A DNA stretch of 64,000 nucleotides, taken from positions 1,054,001-1,118,000 of the forward strand of contig OZ220688.1 of assembly GCA_965116445.1 (NCBI GenBank). Reading direction: 5' to 3'. Source of the stretch: Multivorans sp965116445. GTDB taxonomy: Bacteria; Acidobacteriota; Thermoanaerobaculia; Multivoradales; Multivoraceae. Shown here in pieces: positions 51,621 to 61,033 of the stretch (within the stretch, counting starts at the first letter, position 1; the number at the start of each line of letters is the position of its first letter). The translations under genes and the position numbers were made by a program. The notes under the pieces were generated by a model. It was not told the DNA's origin, did not search any database, and was given only the letters and a program-made list of their open reading frames with translations.

Positions 51621-52300
51621 CACCTCGTACCTCCTCTTGACGTCCCGGAACCTGGCTCGCCCAGCAGACGCCGGAGCTTCCGCCGGCCGCGATGGACCCG
51701 AATCTGCGCCGTGCCGATCGGGCAGCCCAGCAGTTCCGCGATCTCCACGTACTTCATTCCCGCCACATCCTTCAGCACGACCGCCGTTCGCTGGCTCTTC
51801 GGCAGACGCCGGAGCGCGCGCACCAGGGCGCGCCGCAGCAAGCGGGCCTCGACCGCGGATTCAGCGCCCGCGGCCGGCAGTTTCGTGAGCGCGTCCTCTC
51901 CCACGCTCCGGTCCACCCGCCGTCCCCAACGCGCCGAGCGCCGCAACTCGTCGTGAGCCCGGTTGATCGCGATGCGGTACAGCCAGCTCTTGAAGGCTGC
52001 CCGCTCGTCCAGCCGGCCCAGCTTCCTGAAGGCGACGAGGAAGGCGTCCTGGGCCACGTCCTTCGCGACTTCCCAGTCCAGCACGTAGCCGTAGACGATC
52101 TTGCGCAGCGGCGTCTCGTACCGCACGACGAGCGTCTCGAAGGCCTCCTGATCGCCAGCCGTGGCGCGGCGAACGAGTTCACCGTCCTCCGGGCCATCGG
52201 GCGGTCCACCGGCCGGTTCCCGGCCACGCGGTTTCTGTGCAGGCAAGCCATCGTCCTCTGGGTGCAGGGACGCCCCATGCGCGGTCCTTGTTTCGTCCAT
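51620..52300 (-). CDS. ECF-type RNA polymerase sigma factor
   Basis: 226 residues from ATG at 52300. Sigma-70 region 2 (about 55-120: VVRYETPLRKIVYGYVLDWE, KDVAQDAFLVAFRKLGRLD, FKSWLYRIAINRAHDELRR) and region 4 (about 155-215: LRRLPKSQRTAVVLKDVAG, YVEIAELLGCPIGTAQIRVHRGRR) are joined by a linker. Regions 1 and 3 are absent, as in ECF factors. It heads the operon sigma, anti-sigma, sensor, RND, adaptor, RND. Autogenous control is likely by analogy with ECF loci; the promoter was not identified. Confidence 0.93.
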   Translation of the reverse strand: MDETRTAHGASLHPEDDGLPAQKPRGREPAGGPPDGPEDGELVRRATAGDQEAFETLVVRYETPLRKIVYGYVLDWEVAKDVAQDAFLVAFRKLGRLDERAAFKSWLYRIAINRAHDELRRSARWGRRVDRSVGEDALTKLPAAGAESAVEARLLRRALVRALRRLPKSQRTAVVLKDVAGMKYVEIAELLGCPIGTAQIRVHRGRRKLRRLLGEPGSGTSRGGTR

Positions 52301-52319
52301 TCGCTTGCCGGCGGCCAGC

Positions 52320-53753
52320 CTACGCCCCGGGGGCCGACTCGCCCGCGGCGCCCGGGTTCCCGCCGGACGGCCGCTTGAGCAACCGGTCGAGATAGCGCAG
52401 ACCGTGATCCCGGGACTCGAACTCCCCGTTCAACTGGGCCTCGTAGCAGCGCTCGACCATGGCGCCGATCGCCGGCCCCGGCGCCATGCCGCGCGCGATC
52501 AGATCCCGGCCGCGCACGATCGGTTCCGGCGCCTGGTCCCGGATCCGCAGCGCCTCGGCGCGGGCCATGAGCCAGTCGCAGTCGGGACAGCCGTCCGGTT
52601 GAAGCGGTGGCCGCCCGAGGGCATCCGCGCGCGCCACCCGGACCAGCCGGTCAATTCGCTTGACCCGGTGGGCGAGACGGCGCACGGCGGCGTCGCCCGC
52701 CCCGCCCTGGTAGAGCTGGCGCGGCTTCAGGTGATCGACGACCAGACGGACCACGTCGTCGACCAGTCGGCTCCGTTTCGTGAAGCGCGCGAGGAAGGTC
52801 CGGGTCGGCCCCTCCCCCGCGGCCTCGTGTCCCCGGGACCGCAGGCGTCCGTCCACGAACCGCGTGGTCAAAGGCTTGCCGAGGTCGTGGCAGAGGCAGG
52901 CGAGCCCCACGACCAGATCCTCCTCCGGGTCGCCCGGACGTTCCCGGGCGAAGGCGTCCAGAACATGCCCGGTGTGAGTCCAGACGTCGCCTTCCGGGTG
53001 CCACTCGGGATCCTGCTCGCAGCCGACCAGCGCTTGAAGCTCGGGGTAGGCGCGGAGCCAGCCGACCTCCCGCAGGAAGCGGAGTCCGCGTCCGATCCAG
53101 GCGCCGGCAACGAGCATCTTGCGCCACTCCTCGAACACGCGCTCGACGCTCAGGTCGTTCCAGTCGATGCGCGAGCAGAGGTCTTCCGTCTCCGGATCGG
53201 GCTCAAGCCCCAGGCGGGCGATGAACTGCATGCCGCGCAGCACCCGCAAGGGATCTTCAGCGAAGCGGTGGGAAGCGTGACGCAGACGACGTTTCTCCAG
53301 GTCCTCCCGGCCGTTCAGGGGGTCGAGAACGCGGCCCGCCAGGGGGTCGTAGGAGATCGCGTTCATCGTGAAGTCGCGGCGCTCGGCCGCTTCCTCGACG
53401 CTCATGTACGGATCCGCGTCGACGACGAAGTCCCGGTGACGCTTCCCGACCTTCCGTTCCCGCCGCGGCAGGGCAATGTCGATCGAGAAGCCGCGCAGCT
53501 TGGCAACGGAGAACGCGCGTCCCACCTGGTCGACGCGGTAGCCGAGACCTCGCAGGACGAGGTCGAGCTCTTCCGGAGGGAGTCCGAACGCCTCCAGGTC
53601 GAACTCCTTGAACTTGCGGCCGAGAAGGGCATCCCGGACGCAGCCTCCGACGAGGCGCACGGTTCCGCCTCCCGCCGCCGCGGCCCGGCAGATCTCCAGT
53701 ACCCTCGGCCAGGCCGGATTGTGCTCGAAGCCTGCGCCAGGATCCCGAACCAC
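52320..53753 (-). CDS. CCA tRNA nucleotidyltransferase / poly(A) polymerase with HD domain
   Basis: 477 residues from ATG at 53753. Class II nucleotidyltransferase: RLVGGCVRDALLGRKFKEFDLE gives the GG and DxE metal-binding motifs. RRDFTMNAISYDPLAGRVLDP is the second family motif, and RFAEDPLRVLRGMQFIARLG the third. A C-terminal HD phosphohydrolase domain has CLCHDLGKP. Such enzymes add CCA to tRNA ends and may also trim 2',3'-cyclic phosphate. This matters here because tRNA-Pro has no encoded CCA. The sigma factor gene starts 19 bp downstream of its stop. Confidence 0.9.
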   Translation of the reverse strand: MVRDPGAGFEHNPAWPRVLEICRAAAAGGGTVRLVGGCVRDALLGRKFKEFDLEAFGLPPEELDLVLRGLGYRVDQVGRAFSVAKLRGFSIDIALPRRERKVGKRHRDFVVDADPYMSVEEAAERRDFTMNAISYDPLAGRVLDPLNGREDLEKRRLRHASHRFAEDPLRVLRGMQFIARLGLEPDPETEDLCSRIDWNDLSVERVFEEWRKMLVAGAWIGRGLRFLREVGWLRAYPELQALVGCEQDPEWHPEGDVWTHTGHVLDAFARERPGDPEEDLVVGLACLCHDLGKPLTTRFVDGRLRSRGHEAAGEGPTRTFLARFTKRSRLVDDVVRLVVDHLKPRQLYQGGAGDAAVRRLAHRVKRIDRLVRVARADALGRPPLQPDGCPDCDWLMARAEALRIRDQAPEPIVRGRDLIARGMAPGPAIGAMVERCYEAQLNGEFESRDHGLRYLDRLLKRPSGGNPGAAGESAPGA

Positions 53754-53872
53754 GGCTCTGTTATTCTACGGCCCGATCGTGGCCGCGGTTGCGGTTCCGC
53801 AAGTCTCGGCGGAATTCCCGCGGCATCACAGGGGCTCTCATTCAGCAGGTTGAGCGGGCGAAGGAGGAAACG

Positions 53873-54931
53873 ATGAAGTCGATGCGCGAATCGTGGACCA
53901 TGGAGCCGACGGCGCGGGCCGCCACCGTGCTCGCGGCGTTCGTTGCCGGTCTCTCTCTGGTCCTGGCGGGGCCGGTCGCGGCCCAGTTGCCGGGGACCGT
54001 GTACGGACAGATCTTCGACGCGAAGACCGGCGAGACGCTCGAAGGCGTCCAGATCATCTTCACCGACCCGGAGTCCCCGAACTTCCGTGCGGAGCACAGT
54101 TCCGGCAAGAACGGGCGCTTCCGGATCATGCTGAAGAACGTCGTGAAGCACGAGCGATCGGGCTTCAGCGTCGAACTGAAGAAGGAAGGCTACTTGACCC
54201 GGCGGGTCGGCAACGTACGGATTCCCGCCCGCCAGGAGACGAGGCTCAGCCAGCTCTCGGGAGGCGGAGACTGGAATCTCACGTCGGTCGAGGACGCCCA
54301 GCAGGCCCAGGCCAGCCTGGGCGGCGATCTCGGCGCGGCGCCGGAAATCGACCTCGAGGCGCAGGCGCGCGGCAGTGCGATCAAGCTCTACAACCAGGGC
54401 AGCAACGCCCTGAACTCCGGCGACTACGACACGGCCGAGATGATGTTCGTGAACGCTCTCGAGAAGAAGGCCGATCTGATCTCCGCGATGGGCGGGCTGG
54501 CCCGGGTCTTCTCCCATCGGGGCGATCACGTCAGGGCGGTGGAGTACGCCGAGAAGGTCGCGGCGGAGAACGAGGATCTGGAGAACATGAACCAGATCCT
54601 CTACGCCGGTTACGACGCCCTCGGCATGGACGACAAGGCCGAAGCGGCGCTCAAGGCACTCCAGGCCACGGACATGGGCAAGGCCGGCAAGAACATGTTC
54701 AACAAGGCCGCCGACCTGTTCAACTCGGGCCAGATCCCCGAGGCCCAGGCCGCTCTGGAGAGTCTCCTGGCAGTCGACCCGAATCATCCCGAGGCGAACT
54801 ACATGCTCGGCATCTGCTACGCCGGATCGGATCCGGCGAAGGCGAAGGTCCAGTTCGAGAAGTTCCTGAGCATCGCGCCGGACCACGCGGACGCGCCGAC
54901 CGCCAGGGAGATGCTGCAATACCTCGAATAG
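53873..54931 (+). CDS. Exported protein with carboxypeptidase-regulatory-like and TPR domains
   Basis: 352 residues from ATG 53873, with a strong AAGGAGG site 7 bp before it. Signal peptide about 1-38 (ends GPVAAQ). A carboxypeptidase-regulatory-like beta domain (about 40-110: GTVYGQIFDAKTGETLEGVQ) is followed by tetratricopeptide repeats (about 155-350: LYNQGSNALNSGDYDTAEMM, FNKAADLFNSGQIPEAQAAL, EANYMLGICYAGSDPAKAKV). The function is unknown; such proteins occur in many Acidobacteriota. Its TAG stop overlaps the presumed beginning of the peptidase frame. Confidence 0.85.
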   Translation: MKSMRESWTMEPTARAATVLAAFVAGLSLVLAGPVAAQLPGTVYGQIFDAKTGETLEGVQIIFTDPESPNFRAEHSSGKNGRFRIMLKNVVKHERSGFSVELKKEGYLTRRVGNVRIPARQETRLSQLSGGGDWNLTSVEDAQQAQASLGGDLGAAPEIDLEAQARGSAIKLYNQGSNALNSGDYDTAEMMFVNALEKKADLISAMGGLARVFSHRGDHVRAVEYAEKVAAENEDLENMNQILYAGYDALGMDDKAEAALKALQATDMGKAGKNMFNKAADLFNSGQIPEAQAALESLLAVDPNHPEANYMLGICYAGSDPAKAKVQFEKFLSIAPDHADAPTAREMLQYLE

Positions 54932-55023
54932 GGGCTTGGTCGTTCGCCAGAGCGATCCTCGCGGCGGGACTCCTGCTCGCCCTTCCCGCCGCGGCTCAGG
55001 ACGGCCTGAGCCTGGAGCGGATC

Positions 55024-57432
55024 ATGGCCCATCCGGACTGGCTCGGCCGCCAGCCGGAGCGGCCGTACTGGAGCAGCGACGGCGGCAGCGTCTACTTCGA
55101 GCGCAAGCGGGAAGGCGAGGAGACCCGCGATCTCTACCGGGTCGACCTGGACACCCGGCAGACGAGCCTGGTGAACGACGGCGACCGGGCCGACGCCGAG
55201 GCGCGCGGCGGGTCCTGGGACCGTGAGCGCAGCCGCCGCGTCTTCGTCAAGGCGGGCGACATCTTCCTCCGCGACCTGGACGGGGACGACAGCCTGACCC
55301 AGCTCACCCGCACAGCCGCACAGGAGGGCGCGCCCTTCTTCACGGCGACCGGAGACGTCGCCTTCCGGCGCGACGGCGCCTGGCTCGTGCGTGAGCGGGC
55401 CACCGGTCTGATCTGGCAGCCGTTCGACGTCCGCGCGGCGGAGGCGCCCGAAACCGCTCGCGCCAACGAATATCTTGAGGCCGGCTACCTGGAGCGCCAG
55501 CAGCCCAGGTTGCTCGAAATCGTCCGACTGCGGCGGCAGCGGGAAGAGCGGCGCGAGGAGGTGTCGAGAACGCGCCAGGCCGCGGACCCCAGCCGCACGG
55601 CACTGCCCCACTACCTCGGCAAGGACGTCGAGGTCGCGGGCGCCTGGCTCTCGCCGGCTCTGGACCACCTCGTCGTGCGGCAGCGACCCGCCCAGCGTGA
55701 CGAGGGGCTCAGGGACAAGATGCCGAACTACGTGACCCGCAGTGGCCTGGTCGAGCTGGACGAGGTCCGCATGAAGGTCGGCACGGCCGAACCGACCGGT
55801 GAAACCCTCGTCCTGCTCCGACGCGGCGACCCGGCGCCGGTCATTCTGGACCTCTCCGTCCTCCCGGGCATCGCGGACGACCCGCTGGCCGCGCTGCGCA
55901 AGGCGGCTCGAGAGCGAGAGCGCCAGCGCAAGGCCGCGGCGAAGGACTCCGCCGAGGGGGAGGGTCCAGGCGAGAGCGGAAGAGGTGAAGCCTCCGGGGG
56001 CGAAGGGGAAGACGCCTCCGCGAACGAAGAGAAGGCCGAGCCGAAGCCACGACCCGTCGGTTTCGGTCCCGTTCTGTTCAACCGTTCCGGCTCGCGGGCC
56101 GTCGTGGAGGCCTGGTCCACGGACAACAAGGATCGCTGGATCGCGGAGATCGACCTGGAGGAAGGCAAGCTGCGTCCCCTGCACCGGATGACCGATCCGG
56201 CCTGGATCAACTACGCCTTCCGCGACCTCGGCTTCATGCCGGACGACGAGACGGTCTACTTCCTGTCCGAAGAGACCGGCTACTCCCACCTGTCGCTGAT
56301 CGACACGGCGACCGGAGAGCGCGAGCAGGTGACCGCGGGCGACTTCGTCGTCCGTTCGCCCCAGGTCACCGCGGACGGCGAGTTCCTCTACTTCGAGGCG
56401 AACCGGGGCCACCCCGGCGTCTTCGAGATCCACCGGGCGGCCGCGTCGGCTGGCGACGGCGCCAGGATCGAGCAGGTCACGGACCTTGGAGGCCTGAACG
56501 CCTTCCGGCTCTCGCCCGACGGCAAGAAGCTGCTGATCGTCCACTCGACCGCAACCGGGCCGCCGGAACTCTGGGTTCAGGACGCATCGCCGGGCGCCGA
56601 CGCCGTTAGGCTGACGGAGACGGTGTCCGAGGAGTTTCTCGCAACCTCCTGGGTCTCGCCGGAGTTTGTCGAGGTCCCGTCGTCCCACGTCGACCGACCG
56701 ATCCACGCCCGCCTCTACCTGCCTCCCGAAGCCACGGAGGCGCCGCGGCCGGCGGTTGTTTTCGTCCATGGCGCGGGGTACCTCCAGAACGCCCACCAGG
56801 GCTGGTCCTCCTACTTCCGCGAGTTCATGTTCCACACCCTGCTCGCCCGCCGCGGCTATGTCGTGCTGGACATGGATTTCCGCGCCTCGGCCGGCTACGG
56901 CCGGGACTGGCGCACCGCGATCTACCGGCAGATGGGCACGCCGGAAGTCGAGGACCTGGCCGACGGCATCGACTACCTCGTCGCCGAGCACGGCGTCGAC
57001 CGGGAACGGATCGGCGTCTACGGCGGCTCCTACGGCGGATTCGTCACCTTCATGGCGATGTTCCGCCGCCCCGAACTGTTCGCCGCCGGCGCGGCGCTGC
57101 GGCCGGTGACCGACTGGGCCCATTACAACCACGGCTACACGTCGAACATCCTGAACACACCGGAGCTCGACCCCGAAGCCTACGAGCGGAGCTCCCCGAT
57201 CGAGTTCGCCGAGGGCCTGGAGAAGCCGCTCTTGATCTGCACCGGCATGCTGGACGACAACGTCCTGTTCCAGGACTCCGTTCGACTCGTCCAGCGCCTG
57301 ATCGAACTCGGCAAGGAGGACTGGGAGCTCGCCGTCTACCCGGCCGAGGCCCACGGCTTCGTCGAGCCGTCAAGCTGGCTCGACGAGTACCGCCGTATCC
57401 TGAAGCTGTTCGAGACCCATCTGAGGCGCTGA
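55024..57432 (+). CDS. S9 family prolyl oligopeptidase-type peptidase
   Basis: 802 residues if ATG 55024 is used (GGAG 6 bp upstream). The same frame is open upstream to ATA 54928 and encodes a plausible signal peptide (SFARAILAAGLLLALPAAAQ), but no ATG, GTG or TTG precedes it. A beta-propeller part (about 10-545) carries WSSDGGSVYFERK and FRLSPDGKKLLI repeats. The alpha/beta-hydrolase domain has the nucleophile in YGGSYGGF (Ser669), Asp in GMLDDNV (Asp744), and His in EAHGF (His777). The triad is complete. It cleaves short peptides, of DPP4/acylaminoacyl-peptidase type. Confidence 0.88.
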   Translation: MAHPDWLGRQPERPYWSSDGGSVYFERKREGEETRDLYRVDLDTRQTSLVNDGDRADAEARGGSWDRERSRRVFVKAGDIFLRDLDGDDSLTQLTRTAAQEGAPFFTATGDVAFRRDGAWLVRERATGLIWQPFDVRAAEAPETARANEYLEAGYLERQQPRLLEIVRLRRQREERREEVSRTRQAADPSRTALPHYLGKDVEVAGAWLSPALDHLVVRQRPAQRDEGLRDKMPNYVTRSGLVELDEVRMKVGTAEPTGETLVLLRRGDPAPVILDLSVLPGIADDPLAALRKAARERERQRKAAAKDSAEGEGPGESGRGEASGGEGEDASANEEKAEPKPRPVGFGPVLFNRSGSRAVVEAWSTDNKDRWIAEIDLEEGKLRPLHRMTDPAWINYAFRDLGFMPDDETVYFLSEETGYSHLSLIDTATGEREQVTAGDFVVRSPQVTADGEFLYFEANRGHPGVFEIHRAAASAGDGARIEQVTDLGGLNAFRLSPDGKKLLIVHSTATGPPELWVQDASPGADAVRLTETVSEEFLATSWVSPEFVEVPSSHVDRPIHARLYLPPEATEAPRPAVVFVHGAGYLQNAHQGWSSYFREFMFHTLLARRGYVVLDMDFRASAGYGRDWRTAIYRQMGTPEVEDLADGIDYLVAEHGVDRERIGVYGGSYGGFVTFMAMFRRPELFAAGAALRPVTDWAHYNHGYTSNILNTPELDPEAYERSSPIEFAEGLEKPLLICTGMLDDNVLFQDSVRLVQRLIELGKEDWELAVYPAEAHGFVEPSSWLDEYRRILKLFETHLRR

Positions 57433-57462
57433 CGGCCTTCCGTTCTTGTTGACCGGAACGGC

Positions 57463-57530
57463 GGCCAGTATCGTCGCCGCTGCGCGGCGCAGTTTCTTCA
57501 GAAGCCGACGGGGACGTCGGCGTACCCAGT
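57463..57530 (+). repeat. Composite palindromic repeat (copy E1) after the S9 peptidase gene
   Basis: Begins GGCCAGTATCG, then hairpin GCCGC-TGC-GCGGC, a T-rich bridge (AGTTTCTT), and the family core 57501-57530 with stem GCCGAC/GTCGGC and tail GTACCCAGT. About 90% identical to 42254-42322, 15 kb away. It lies 30 bp past the peptidase stop, between convergent genes. Confidence 0.85.
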
Positions 57531-57552
57531 AAAGAGGCCTCAGTTCCACCCC

Positions 57553-57582
57553 ACTGGGTGCGCCGACGTCCCCGTCGGCTTC
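57553..57582 (-). repeat. Palindromic repeat core in inverse orientation (copy E2)
   Basis: On the minus strand the core reads GAAGCCGAC, GGGGAC, GTCGGCGCACCCAGT. With E1 it forms a head-to-head pair, so the 57501-57582 stretch is itself a large inverted repeat of 30-bp arms around 22 bp. It ends 6 bp before the stop of the ABC permease gene. Confidence 0.85.
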
Positions 57583-57588
57583 TGGAAC

Positions 57589-60500
57589 CTACGAGCCCCG
57601 CAGCGCTGGCAGCAGGTCTTCCCGCGTGACCCGCCGGACCGCCGCCAGGCTCGCCAGCGTGCCCACGGCCACGACCAGCAGCAACGTCAGCCCGAGCGAC
57701 AGCCACGGCACGAGGGCATGCCCGCCGAGCAGGTGCGGACTCGTTGCAACGAGCGCCGACGCGGCGCCGACCACGACGCCCGCAACGAGCAGCAGACCGT
57801 TCTCGGCGACGACGAGCCAGGCGAGCGCCCGCCGCCAGAAGCCGATCGCCTGCATCGTCGCGAGTTCGCCGCGGCGCTCCAGCAGGTTGCGCAGGAGGAC
57901 GACGGAGAGGCCCAGCGTGCCGAGCAGCAGCCCGAGGCCGCCCAGGGTCTGGAAGGTGCCGAGGTACGTGTTCTCGACCGCCTGGAACGCCTGCAGTCGC
58001 TGGGCCGTGGGAGCGGCATCGAAGCCGAAGCCGGAGAGGGTCCGTTCGAGTTCCTGCATCGTCCGGTCCTGCTCGCCGGGCTGCGTCCGGAGCAGAAAGT
58101 ACGACGCGCCCGTGCGGCTGGGAAAGTGCTTCGCCAGGTTCGCCTCGGAGATCACGAGCTCGCTCTGGAACACGCTCTTGCGCAGCAAGCCGACCAGCCG
58201 CAGCTCGATCGTCTCGCCGCGCTCCGTGTCGACTTCGATCCCCTGGCCGAGCCCGGAGTGGAGAATCCACATGACCGAGTTGAAGTCGCCGATTGCCGGC
58301 ACGACGCCGGGACCCAGGTCCCGTTCCAGCAGGCCCCAGGGCTCCTCGCCGGCGTCCGGCACGAGCGACTGGAAGCGAAAGCCCCCGCGCTCGATGAACC
58401 CGGTCGGCGCACCGACGAGCCGCGGCCGCTCCGGCTGGAACAGGTTCAGGCAACTGATGTCGTCGCCCGGCACCGTCCGGAAGCCGACGATCTCGCTGCC
58501 GCCGAGAAGCTCCGACGCCTCGCCGCCGAATCCCAGATCGTAGCGGCCGTCAACGGTCGAGAGATCCGCGAGGATCGATACGTCCGACTCGGCGACCAGG
58601 TCGAACCCGCCGGCGCCGGAATCCAGGTCTCTCGTCTCCTCGCCGAACCGGAGACCGTAGGCGCCCACGGCGACGATCACGAACGACGCGCTCGCGACGA
58701 GCGCAGCGCAGAGCAGGCTCCTGCCCGGGTTGAGCGAGGCGTTGGCCGCCGCCATGCTCGACCCGGCTCGCCAGGACCAGCTCCCGAGCGGCGCTTCGGG
58801 CCGCCGGCGCAGCCACAGCGTGAATCCGGCCAGACCGGCGACGAGCAGACAGGCGCCGCCGCCAAAGAACAGGTAGGCGGACGCGGACGCGGGAGCGGCG
58901 GCCGAGCCGGCAAGCAAGGCGACCGCCAGGACGGAGGCGAGGATTCCGGTCCAGCGCGCCCGCCGGCCCGGCGCGGCAGCCGCCGCCGACTGTTCGACCG
59001 TCTCGCCGCGCAGCAGGCGGACGGGAGAGACCGCGGCCAGCTTGCCGACCGCCCCGCGCACGGCGAGCAGGACGACGAGAAGCGAACCCGCGCCGCCCAT
59101 CGCAAGCGTCACGGGCTCGACGTGGAGGTACAGATGACTCGAACCGACCGCCGACCGCCACAGGGTGCGAAGCGCGGCCATCATCGCGCCGGCGTAGAGC
59201 ACCGCGCCACCCAGGCCGAGCAGGACGCCGGCGCCGCCGAGGATCGCGCCCTCCAGAAGGAAGCGCCGCCGGACCCGCGTAACACCGTGACCGAGCGCAA
59301 GGATCAGGCCCATCTCGCTCGCGCGGCTCTCGGTTCCGAGCCGGAAGAACAGACCGACGAGCAGCGCCGCCGAGGCGATCAGGAACAGGCTGAAGCCGAT
59401 GAACAGACCGCCGAAGTCCGTGGCGCCGGTCGCGCCGCGCAGCCCCGTCGCCTTGACCGGCTCGACCGCGAGCCCCGCGGCAACGAGCTCGACCCGCGCT
59501 GGCGCCTCGCGTTCGAGCGACGCCGCGAGAGTCTCCACCGAGCCCCCCACAGGCGGCAGCAGTCGAAACGACGTGAGAAGCCCGAAGCGGCTCGACCAGA
59601 GCTCCCTGCCGAAGTCCAGGTCGACGAACAGCTTCGGCGTCCCCCGGTACTCGTCCCAGTAGGCCTCGTCCAGGTCGCGGATCCGGCTCAGATCGACCGG
59701 GAACGTCGGATCCCAGTCGCTCATGTTGTCCGCGTCGGCAACGCCCGGAAAGTCCGGCGTCAGGCTGCGGTCTCCGGCCCAGCCGGTCATCTCGACGACG
59801 CCGGCCACGGTCGCTTCCACGGTCCGTTCCAAAAGCTGCTCCCGGTCCCCGACCACCCAGTAGTCGAGCGTCAGCCGGTCGCCCGCGGCGACCCCAAGGT
59901 CTTCGGCCAGGAAGGCGTTCACCAGAACCTCGCCCGGCTCAAGCGGCGGCGCCCGCCGACCGTCGTCCAGCCGCAACGCGCCGAGTTCGCCGGCCCGGCC
60001 CACATCGAGCGCGGCGATCGTCGAGTAGGGCGCCTCGGCGCCGTTCGCAGCCGCCGTCCGGTTCGCCAGATAGGTCGAGACGCCGACCGTCTCGGCGCCC
60101 GCGGCTGCCGCCAGTTCCTCGACAGCCTGGGCCAGTTCGTCCGCGAAGACGATCCGCGACGTGGTGACCTGGAGGTGATCCGGCGCCCCGGCGAAGTCCA
60201 GGCTGAAGTCGGCCGCCCGGGCGTGGGAGCGGACGAGGCGCTCCAGGCCGGGGGCTGCTGCTTCCGCGCCGCCGGCAAGGTCTCCTCCGGCAGCAGGGCG
60301 CTCCCCGATCAGGAGCGAGTTCGCCAGGCCGCGCTGGTCGAGTTCCCGCTGAAGGTCGCCCAGCCGAACGTAGCCGACGAGCGGCTGGCTCTGGTGGGGC
60401 GCCAGCGTGAAGCCGCCGGCGCCCGTGTCGTCCAGCACCGAGACCACGTTGAGTCGTACGCTCTCCAACTGGTCCTCCGGGTCCTTCTCCCCCATCAGAC

Positions 60501-61029
60501 TGGCTCGCGGCGCCTCGCTCGGTCGCTCCAGGTAGAGCACGACGGAATCGCCCGGTTCGACCGCCAGGGCGTCGGCGAGCGAACGGTTCACCGCGAGCGA
60601 GGCGAAGAGCTGGCCCTCGCGCCGGGACAGGTCGAACGCTTCCGCGGCGCCGGGGAAGAATGCCGCGAACTCCTCGTCGATCCCCTGCACGTTGACCCGG
60701 GCGGCGCGCCGGCCGCTCTCCGGTTCGACCACGCTGCCCTGCATCAGGATCGCGGCGGACACCGGACCGTAGCGGGCGGCGAACTCCTCGTCGCCGGCCA
60801 GTTCGTCGCGCAACGCCTCCCGGAAGAACCCGGCGCCGAGCAGGGCGTGATCGATGCCGCCCAGGCGGTCAAGCGTGAGCTCGCGAAGGCTGCCGCGCAC
60901 CGAGTCGCCGACCATCAGCGCCCCGGTCAGGACGGATGCCGCAACCGCCGCGGTCAGGACGACCGCGACGTTCCGCTGCCAGTAGTGGCGCAGACTCGGC
61001 AGGATTCCGCCCGGACGCGCGCCGCTCAC
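57589..61029 (-). CDS. Large ABC transporter permease with FtsX/MacB-like domains
   Basis: 1146 residues from GTG at 61029, 4 bp after the ATPase stop. An N-terminal membrane helix (about 20-45: WQRNVAVVLTAAVAASVLTG) is followed by a large extracytoplasmic part (about 50-540). One FtsX-like set of helices lies near 550-700 (LIASAALLVGLFFRLG, GHGVTRVRRRFLLEGAILGG), and a second near 1015-1140 (LGGLGLLLGTLGLSVVLLRN, MQAIGFWRRALAWLVV). MacB/LolCE-like exporters of this double-size form move lipoproteins, peptides or drugs. The second periplasmic part covers about 790-1010. The substrate cannot be inferred. Confidence 0.87.
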   Translation of the reverse strand: MSGARPGGILPSLRHYWQRNVAVVLTAAVAASVLTGALMVGDSVRGSLRELTLDRLGGIDHALLGAGFFREALRDELAGDEEFAARYGPVSAAILMQGSVVEPESGRRAARVNVQGIDEEFAAFFPGAAEAFDLSRREGQLFASLAVNRSLADALAVEPGDSVVLYLERPSEAPRASLMGEKDPEDQLESVRLNVVSVLDDTGAGGFTLAPHQSQPLVGYVRLGDLQRELDQRGLANSLLIGERPAAGGDLAGGAEAAAPGLERLVRSHARAADFSLDFAGAPDHLQVTTSRIVFADELAQAVEELAAAAGAETVGVSTYLANRTAAANGAEAPYSTIAALDVGRAGELGALRLDDGRRAPPLEPGEVLVNAFLAEDLGVAAGDRLTLDYWVVGDREQLLERTVEATVAGVVEMTGWAGDRSLTPDFPGVADADNMSDWDPTFPVDLSRIRDLDEAYWDEYRGTPKLFVDLDFGRELWSSRFGLLTSFRLLPPVGGSVETLAASLEREAPARVELVAAGLAVEPVKATGLRGATGATDFGGLFIGFSLFLIASAALLVGLFFRLGTESRASEMGLILALGHGVTRVRRRFLLEGAILGGAGVLLGLGGAVLYAGAMMAALRTLWRSAVGSSHLYLHVEPVTLAMGGAGSLLVVLLAVRGAVGKLAAVSPVRLLRGETVEQSAAAAAPGRRARWTGILASVLAVALLAGSAAAPASASAYLFFGGGACLLVAGLAGFTLWLRRRPEAPLGSWSWRAGSSMAAANASLNPGRSLLCAALVASASFVIVAVGAYGLRFGEETRDLDSGAGGFDLVAESDVSILADLSTVDGRYDLGFGGEASELLGGSEIVGFRTVPGDDISCLNLFQPERPRLVGAPTGFIERGGFRFQSLVPDAGEEPWGLLERDLGPGVVPAIGDFNSVMWILHSGLGQGIEVDTERGETIELRLVGLLRKSVFQSELVISEANLAKHFPSRTGASYFLLRTQPGEQDRTMQELERTLSGFGFDAAPTAQRLQAFQAVENTYLGTFQTLGGLGLLLGTLGLSVVLLRNLLERRGELATMQAIGFWRRALAWLVVAENGLLLVAGVVVGAASALVATSPHLLGGHALVPWLSLGLTLLLVVAVGTLASLAAVRRVTREDLLPALRGS

Positions 61030-61033
61030 CGTC

